Origin: Clostridia bacterium
GTDB lineage: Bacteria > Bacillota > Clostridia > Christensenellales > Aristaeellaceae
Assembly: GCA_017396845.1 (NCBI GenBank)
Contig: JAFQKQ010000098.1
Span: 1 to 45,878 of the forward strand
Direction: 5' to 3'
Length of the DNA: 45,878 nt
Shown: one piece after another, positions 41,748 to 45,878 of the stretch
Position numbering within the stretch: position 1 is the stretch's first letter
Layout of the letters: the number at the start of each line of letters is the position of its first letter
Position numbers and translations under genes: made by a program
Notes under the pieces: model-generated
Told to the model about the DNA's origin: nothing
Seen by the model: only the letters and a program-made list of their open reading frames with translations
The model's database searches: none

Positions 41748-42904
41748 TTAATGTGATGCGTCTTTTCCTTCTTCGAAAGGACCGATTTCTACATCATGAT
41801 GATCCTTATCAAGATGATACGGCGCATCTACTGCCTGCTTTGGCAGAAGTGCTTCGCCTTTTGATTCGAAGAATTCTCTCAGCGTCCATGTCTTGTCGCT
41901 TATCATGCCATCGACGCCCATAGCATAGAGTTTTTCCATGTCTTGCACATCGTTGACAGTCCACGCAACGACCTTCATACCCAATGCGTGGGCGCTCTGA
42001 ACCAGATCTTCCGTTACAAGCGGATAATAAGGAGAAATGGCGTCAATGCCCAATGAATGAGCGGCTTTCACCGGATTTCCTTCAAAATGATGAATGTTTA
42101 ATCCTCCCAGCCAGGGCGAAGGTTCGTCTCTTCCGAGCCATAAGGTTTTCGCATCCGGGCCTTCCCAATCATCTGTTTCGTTGTACAGCGCGCATGTTTC
42201 AATGCTCGCATCAAGTTGTTCCATGGTTTTCAGCGCTGCCCAGTCGAAAGACTGCAGGGTTACGCGGTCTTCAAAGCCGAATTCTTTTGTCAGTTCATAG
42301 AATTCCTTTACCATAAGATCCGGATCGGTTGCGTTTTCATGTAAGCTGCCTTGCGCAGGATCCGGATACGCTTTGACCTCTATGTTCATTCTTATCCGGT
42401 CATTTCCTGATGATGCCACCAATTCAAACAGTTCTCTTAATGTCGGAATATGTGCATCGGCCTGTATCTGGGTCATTCCGTGCAGCCGGTAATACTCAGA
42501 AGATTCATTCATGCGGCCAACATTATACGATCTGACTTCATCCAGAGTCAAACTGTTGATGAATACTTTCTCTTCTCCAATCGGATTTCCTTCTGAATCA
42601 CGGGTGATGTCCGGATTCAATGCTGGATTGTGCGACATCACAAGGTGTCCGTCCTTCGTCATCTGCATATCGCACTCAATGGTTGTTGTTCCGTTTTCGA
42701 TAGAATACTGGAAAGCATAAAGTGTATTTTCTGGGCGGGCGTCTCTGCCGCCTCTATGAAATTGAATATCGTATATTTCAGCACTATTTCTATCTGCGAA
42801 GGAATCCGAAGAGGGGTCAACAGTTGCGCTGAACCAATGCATGATGAAAGTATCATCAACATGCACAGACAGCAGGATATACATGAAATCATTTTTTTCT
42901 TCAT
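41748..42904 (-). pseudogene. glycerophosphodiester phosphodiesterase lipoprotein, apparently frameshifted near its N-terminus
   Basis: The GDPD domain is intact in one frame: FHRGGRDARPENT (catalytic His, Arg and Glu), ECDMQMTKDGHLVMSHN (second Glu-Asp and His), and VVAWTVNDVQDMEKLYAMGV near the end. That frame has no signal and no ribosome binding site. The other frame starts at 42904 with MKKKMISCISCCLCMLMILS and lipobox LSSC, a good lipoprotein signal, but reads into LLTPLRIPSQ and stops. The natural protein would need a shift between the frames around 42800-42840. Either this is a broken gene, a sequencing error, or translational recoding. The enzyme would release glycerol-3-phosphate from glycerophosphodiesters. 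Confidence 0.75.
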
Positions 42905-42965
42905 TTTCAGCTTCCCGATAATATGTATTTACGGCTTATTATATCACTATCGTATCTCAAAAGAA

Positions 42966-42994
42966 AAGTAAAAACCAGTTATTTCTGACTGGTT
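42966..42994 (-). terminator. small leftward terminator-like hairpin
   Basis: On the minus strand AACCAGT-CAGAAATA-ACTGGTT is followed by TTTACTTTTC. It may act as a backup terminator for the sigE transcript. No gene lies in 42905-43144. Confidence 0.6.
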
Positions 42995-43082
42995 TGATGG
43001 TAAATCATACCGGATTCTATACCTATGACCTCTGCAATGCGAATGCTCTATTTCATCCCCTGAGCAAATTGTATCACAATAA

Positions 43083-43138
43083 GCAAACATACAGGCGGCG
43101 AACCGTTTCAATCCGATCCGCCGCCTGCATGTTTGTTT
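43083..43138 (-). terminator. intrinsic terminator of the spoIIGA-sigE operon
   Basis: A long stem (AAACATGCAGGCGGCG with CGCCGCCTGTATGTTT, minus strand) just after the sigE stop codon, with a GCTTATT tail rather than a strong U tract. Confidence 0.7.
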
Positions 43139-43144
43139 TATCCG

Positions 43145-43861
43145 CTATGCCAGCTTCTGCATGTCCCTATGAAGCTTACCAATGATCTTCTTTTCAAGGC
43201 GGGATATGTAGCTTTGACTGATTCCCATCATATCGGCAACCTCCTTCTGCGTGCGCTCGTTTCCGTCGCGCATGCCGTATCTTAGGTCGATAATCTCCCG
43301 TTCACGGGAATTCAGCTTCTCAATTGCTGCGTGAAGCGCCCGCTTTTCTTCATACGCCTCTATATCCTTTGAAACCAGATCCGCCTCCGTGCCCATTACA
43401 TCCGAAAGCAGCAATTCATTTCCATCCCAGTCGGTATTGAGCGGTTCATCAAAGGAAACCTCGCTCTTCAGCCGGTTGGTTCTTCTTAATACCATCAATA
43501 TCTCGTTTTCAATGCAACGGGATGCATAGGTAGCGAGCTTAATCTGTTTATCGAGCTTAAAGGAGTTTATCGCCTTGATCAGGCCGATCGCGCCGATTGA
43601 TATGAGATCTTCAATGCCAAGCCCGGTGTTCTCAAACTTACGCGCGATAAACACGACCAGGCGCAGGTTTCTTTCGATCAAAGCCGCTCTTGCGATCTCA
43701 TCGCCTGCATCCGAGCGCCTTACAAGCTTTTCCTCTTCCTCACGGCTCAAAGGCTCCGGCAGCATATCGCTTCCGCCGATATATGCTACGCTTCCCTTGC
43801 GTATCCGTACGATTAAGCCGTACACCGTTCTTCCCACCGATTTGACAGGAAATATACTCAT
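43145..43861 (-). CDS. sigE: RNA polymerase sporulation sigma factor SigE
   Basis: 238 residues from ATG 43861, preceded by GGAGGG. SigE directs mother-cell gene expression early in sporulation. It is made with an N-terminal pro-sequence (about residues 1-28 here, [20 protein letters not shown]) removed by SpoIIGA near the conserved [13 protein letters not shown]. Sigma region 2 contains [37 protein letters not shown] and [16 protein letters not shown]. Region 4 has [15 protein letters not shown] and the [23 protein letters not shown]. It follows spoIIGA by 20 bp. Length and order match Bacillus and Clostridium SigE. Confidence 0.96.
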   Translation of the reverse strand: MSIFPVKSVGRTVYGLIVRIRKGSVAYIGGSDMLPEPLSREEEEKLVRRSDAGDEIARAALIERNLRLVVFIARKFENTGLGIEDLISIGAIGLIKAINSFKLDKQIKLATYASRCIENEILMVLRRTNRLKSEVSFDEPLNTDWDGNELLLSDVMGTEADLVSKDIEAYEEKRALHAAIEKLNSREREIIDLRYGMRDGNERTQKEVADMMGISQSYISRLEKKIIGKLHRDMQKLA

Positions 43862-43881
43862 ATTCCCTCCCCCTTTTCTCT

Positions 43882-44652
43882 TTATTTTCCCGACAGCAAC
43901 CTCAAAACCGCGCCCGGTGCGAGCGCATGAATTCCCCGGTTCATCTTTCCGGGAAAAAGCCCTACCCACATTTCCGGCGCCGTTACCCATCTTTTTCCGT
44001 TATACACTTCCATCCTGTCAGGGCGAACCAGACGCATTCTGCCGCTGCCGCCGACGGACGCATACTCCACTTCCCTGAGATGCTCATCCTTTGATCCCGC
44101 GAGAAAAAACATACGGCCGAGCGCCTTTTCATCTGCAATCAGCACCGGCAGCGCGCTTACAGGCTCCGTAAGCAGATTTCCCGTATCCACAAGCGCAGTG
44201 AATTCGCACGTTCTGTTTTTCATCAGCGCGCGGACTCTTACATCCGTTTTATTTGTCCGTCCCATCATCCGTCCTCTTCCCGCAAACGATATAGGAATCA
44301 CGATTGCAAGCGAAATCAGACACGCCCAAATTGGCAAAACGCCCCGCAGAAGAATTGCGCGAACGAGGCCGGACAGCATAAGCGCAATGCTCATAGCGTA
44401 CACAGCCGCCCGCGAAAACAACGGAAAATCCTTCAGCGGGAACGCAAGCAACAGCATCGTCAGAATGGAAAGCACATCCGCCCACAGAGGAAGCAGCCTG
44501 ATTGCGTCGACGAGCGCGTATACGCTTGCGAAGGCAGAGGAAGTCATCAGCCGCCTGCATCTCAGAAACCAAGTGCCGCGGCAGGCCAGATACATAATGA
44601 GGAAGTTCATCAGGAAGTTAATGATTAGAAAACCTTCGGCGCTTACCCGCAT
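43882..44652 (-). CDS. spoIIGA: sigma-E processing peptidase SpoIIGA
   Basis: 256 residues from ATG 44652. GGAGGG lies 12 bp upstream, rather far; a TTG at 44676 touches the site and is less likely. The N-terminal half has about five membrane segments ([19 protein letters not shown] onward). The C-terminal half is an aspartic-protease-like domain with the catalytic motif [20 protein letters not shown] (Asp156). In Bacillus this membrane protein at the septum cleaves pro-SigE after a forespore signal. It is directly ahead of sigE, and together they form the spoIIG operon. Confidence 0.94.
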   Translation of the reverse strand: MRVSAEGFLIINFLMNFLIMYLACRGTWFLRCRRLMTSSAFASVYALVDAIRLLPLWADVLSILTMLLLAFPLKDFPLFSRAAVYAMSIALMLSGLVRAILLRGVLPIWACLISLAIVIPISFAGRGRMMGRTNKTDVRVRALMKNRTCEFTALVDTGNLLTEPVSALPVLIADEKALGRMFFLAGSKDEHLREVEYASVGGSGRMRLVRPDRMEVYNGKRWVTAPEMWVGLFPGKMNRGIHALAPGAVLRLLSGK

Positions 44653-44683
44653 ATGTACCGTTTTCCCTCCCTTCAACGCGGGG

Positions 44684-44769
44684 ATTATACATGAACGGCC
44701 GATTTATTTCCGCGTTTCTGCGTCGAGAAAACATACGCGATTATCGACATTTCGACACGCATTTCGACC
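44684..44769 (-). promoter_or_regulatory. spoIIG promoter region with tandem Spo0A-like boxes
   Basis: On the minus strand, TATAAT at 44684-44689 lies 32 bp before spoIIGA without a good -35. Farther upstream are three in-line TGTCGAA-like boxes: TGTCGAT (44743-44749), TGTCGAAA (44750-44757) and GGTCGAAA (44762-44769). Spo0A activates spoIIG from such 0A boxes in Bacillus. The distance to the -10 is larger here, so direct activation needs testing. Confidence 0.65.
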
Positions 44770-44797
44770 TTTTTATCGCGCCTTTTTAAAAGAAAAG

Positions 44798-44910
44798 GCA
44801 TCAATCAAGCGCTTTAAGCGCATATTTGCCGCTTAAGGCGCTTGATTTCACAAAAAAGATTTCGACATAATCGTCATTATGAGCGATACATGTCGAAATC
44901 TTTTTTAAAC
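44798..44910. other. two adjacent long inverted repeats
   Basis: Within the 446-bp gap between spoIIGA and the J-domain gene. First: ATCAAGCGC-TTTAAGCG with CGCTTAAG-GCGCTTGAT (about 44800-44849). Second: AAAAAAGATTTCGACAT paired perfectly with ATGTCGAAATCTTTTTT (about 44855-44910), each arm containing a TGTCGAAA box. A third small dyad, GACGAAA/TTTCGTC, is near 44995-45016. No gene end needs a terminator here. Confidence 0.7.
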
Positions 44911-45049
44911 TCAATATACAAAATCGTGATTACTGTAACCGTACGCGTTCTTTTTGCAAATCGGGGCGGTTTCATTAATTTATACAGGGATATCGACGAA
45001 ATATTCGCTGTTTCGTCATTCCTTCTCAATGAATTACAGCCAATCGTAA

Positions 45050-45068
45050 TTGACATATATGGTATAAT
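45050..45068 (+). promoter_or_regulatory. promoter region of the J-domain gene
   Basis: TATAAT (45063-45068) with an extended TGG. A perfect TTGACA (45050-45055) is too close to act as its -35, so the extended -10 probably carries the promoter. Confidence 0.5.
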
Positions 45069-45098
45069 AGATATGGAATAATATATTTGAGGTGTCGC

Positions 45099-45602
45099 TT
45101 GACTGATTACCATCGCATACTCGGCGTAGCAAAGAATGCAACGCAGGATGAAATCCATCATGCGTACCGCGAGCTTGCACGCAGATGGCATCCGGATCGC
45201 TTCGCGGACGGCCCCGAACGCGCATGGGCGGAGGAAAAAATGGTTTCTATCAATTCCGCCTATAACGCGCTTGTGAGCCACTTGCACGCCGCCGCATCAT
45301 CCGGCGCGGACCGTTTTTCAGAGGCTCTGCTTCTCATAGAGGCAGGTCAGCTTTCCCGCGCCCGCAAAGTGATGTGCGCAATGGAGGAACGCGACGCCGA
45401 GTGGAACTATCATTTCGGCGTTATGCTTACAAAGCGCGGCGATTACAAAAAAGCGGTGACATATTTGTCCATAGCCGTTCATCAGGAAAGCGATAATCAA
45501 ACCTATCATCAAGCGCTTCAGGAAGCAAAACGCCTTTCCATACGCAGCCGCTTTCACCTTTTGAAAATGCTGTGCAGTTTCAAACAAAAAAAGCGAATTT
45601 GA
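45099..45602 (+). CDS. J-domain (DnaJ-like) co-chaperone with TPR-like C-terminus
   Basis: 167 residues from TTG 45099, with GAGGTG 5 bp upstream. A TTG 12 bp earlier lies before that site. The N-terminal 65 residues are a J domain: DYHRILGVAKNATQDEIHHA, then YRELARRWHPDRF with the essential HPD, which stimulates DnaK ATPase. The rest is helical with TPR-like features (ALLLIEAGQLSRARKVM, GVMLTKRGDYKKAVTYLSIA), a likely client or partner-binding part. It lacks the Gly/Phe and zinc regions of DnaJ proper. It is a single-gene unit divergent from spoIIGA. Confidence 0.9.
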   Translation: MTDYHRILGVAKNATQDEIHHAYRELARRWHPDRFADGPERAWAEEKMVSINSAYNALVSHLHAAASSGADRFSEALLLIEAGQLSRARKVMCAMEERDAEWNYHFGVMLTKRGDYKKAVTYLSIAVHQESDNQTYHQALQEAKRLSIRSRFHLLKMLCSFKQKKRI

Positions 45603-45699
45603 ACGTTTTTTGTCATACTGATATCAAAACCGTCTGTTATACTCTAATCATACCGGCGAACGTCTCCCCCTCATTCCATTCCCCGCGTTTGCCGGCCGC

Positions 45700-45735
45700 C
45701 AATCGCTCTCGTACAGGCGATTGGTTTTTTTTATT
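45700..45735 (+). terminator. intrinsic terminator of the J-domain gene
   Basis: CCAATCGC pairs with GCGATTGG, followed by TTTTTTTT. A textbook terminator about 100 bp after the stop codon. Confidence 0.92.
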
Positions 45736-45739
45736 CAAA

Positions 45740-45769
45740 AAAAGGGGCTGTTGCACAACAGCCCCGAGA
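45740..45769 (-). terminator. perfect hairpin GGGGCTGTTG/CAACAGCCCC with a leftward U tract
   Basis: A 10-bp perfect stem with a 2-nt centre. On the minus strand it is followed by TTTTTTT, so it would stop leftward transcription. It could also be the outer end of an insertion sequence. Confidence 0.65.
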
Positions 45770-45773
45770 AAAA

Positions 45774-45819
45774 AACAGAGCTTTCAACCACTGGGAAGGT
45801 GGAAGAAAGCTCTGTTTTG
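45774..45819 (+). terminator. hairpin ahead of the right-edge reading frame
   Basis: ACAGAGCTTTC pairs with GAAAGCTCTGT, followed by TTTGTTG. It lies between the IS-like end and the start of a frame at 45838, a place where insertion sequences often block transcription coming from outside. Confidence 0.6.
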
Positions 45820-45837
45820 TTGTAGAATAAATCTGCT

Positions 45838-45878
45838 ATGAAAAACCCACAACGAGAGCAGTATATAGCAATCCGACA
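45838..45878 (+). CDS. possible start of a transposase (IS1182-like), cut by the right edge
   Basis: Thirteen codons are visible, MKNPQREQYIAIR. The REQY-x-x-I pattern near the N-terminus and the two hairpins in front suggest an IS1182-type transposase, but the evidence is thin. There is no clear ribosome binding site, as is common for transposases. Confidence 0.3.
   Translation, partial: MKNPQREQYIAIR

Overview
The window is bacterial chromosome, most likely from a spore-forming member of the Bacillota (class Clostridia), probably a gut or rumen organism. The spoIIGA-sigE sporulation pair, a T-box leader on serS, AGGAGG-type ribosome binding sites, 17-bp sigma-A promoters, KtrAB and a type III pantothenate kinase all point that way. 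A closer placement, such as a Christensenellales-like lineage, is only a guess from the many peptidoglycan-binding repeats and the serine-protease inhibitor. I see no rRNA, tRNA, CRISPR array or prophage.

Layout. The left edge (1-1190) holds the start of a Crp/Fnr regulator and two gene fragments, a GH2 beta-mannosidase piece and a phosphatase piece, so this part has decayed. A secreted WG-repeat protein (1354-2910), a small HTH protein and serS with its T-box follow, then an AlkZ-related protein and a membrane-anchored protein of unknown role. From 7245 to 14132 a rightward run carries murJ, ruvB, queA, a DUF362/ferredoxin protein and a eukaryote-type glycogen branching enzyme. From 14133 to 21262 genes are mostly leftward: a tRNA methyltransferase, a secreted protein with five peptidoglycan-binding repeats and a catalytically dead NlpC/P60 domain, a small ferredoxin, a lipoprotein with nine peptidoglycan-binding repeats and two SH3-like domains, and a MarR regulator. 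One rightward Cys-rich protein sits among them, diverging from the ferredoxin. A polytopic GT-C-like membrane protein comes next.

From 23891 the window carries a sugar-phosphate isomerase-like protein, the KtrB/KtrA potassium uptake pair, a secreted serpin, and a sugar ABC transporter operon (binding protein, two-domain ATPase, permease, Gfo/Idh/MocA dehydrogenase). The permease is about twice the usual length because about 240 extra residues outside the membrane precede the normal transporter core, while the binding protein has no lipid anchor. This pairing is the most unusual system here. The rest holds an SGNH/DUF4886 protein, the CCA-adding enzyme, an alpha/beta hydrolase, a class-A beta-lactamase-fold protein without a signal peptide, a cupin and VOC pair, an ECF S component overlapping coaX (pantothenate uptake and phosphorylation), a frameshifted glycerophosphodiesterase, spoIIGA-sigE behind tandem Spo0A-like boxes, a J-domain protein, and what may be the left end of an insertion sequence at the right edge.

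The genome is compact: five convergent gene pairs have stop codons that abut, overlap or lie 3 bp apart. Start sites were chosen by ribosome binding site spacing, so several are shorter than the longest open frame.
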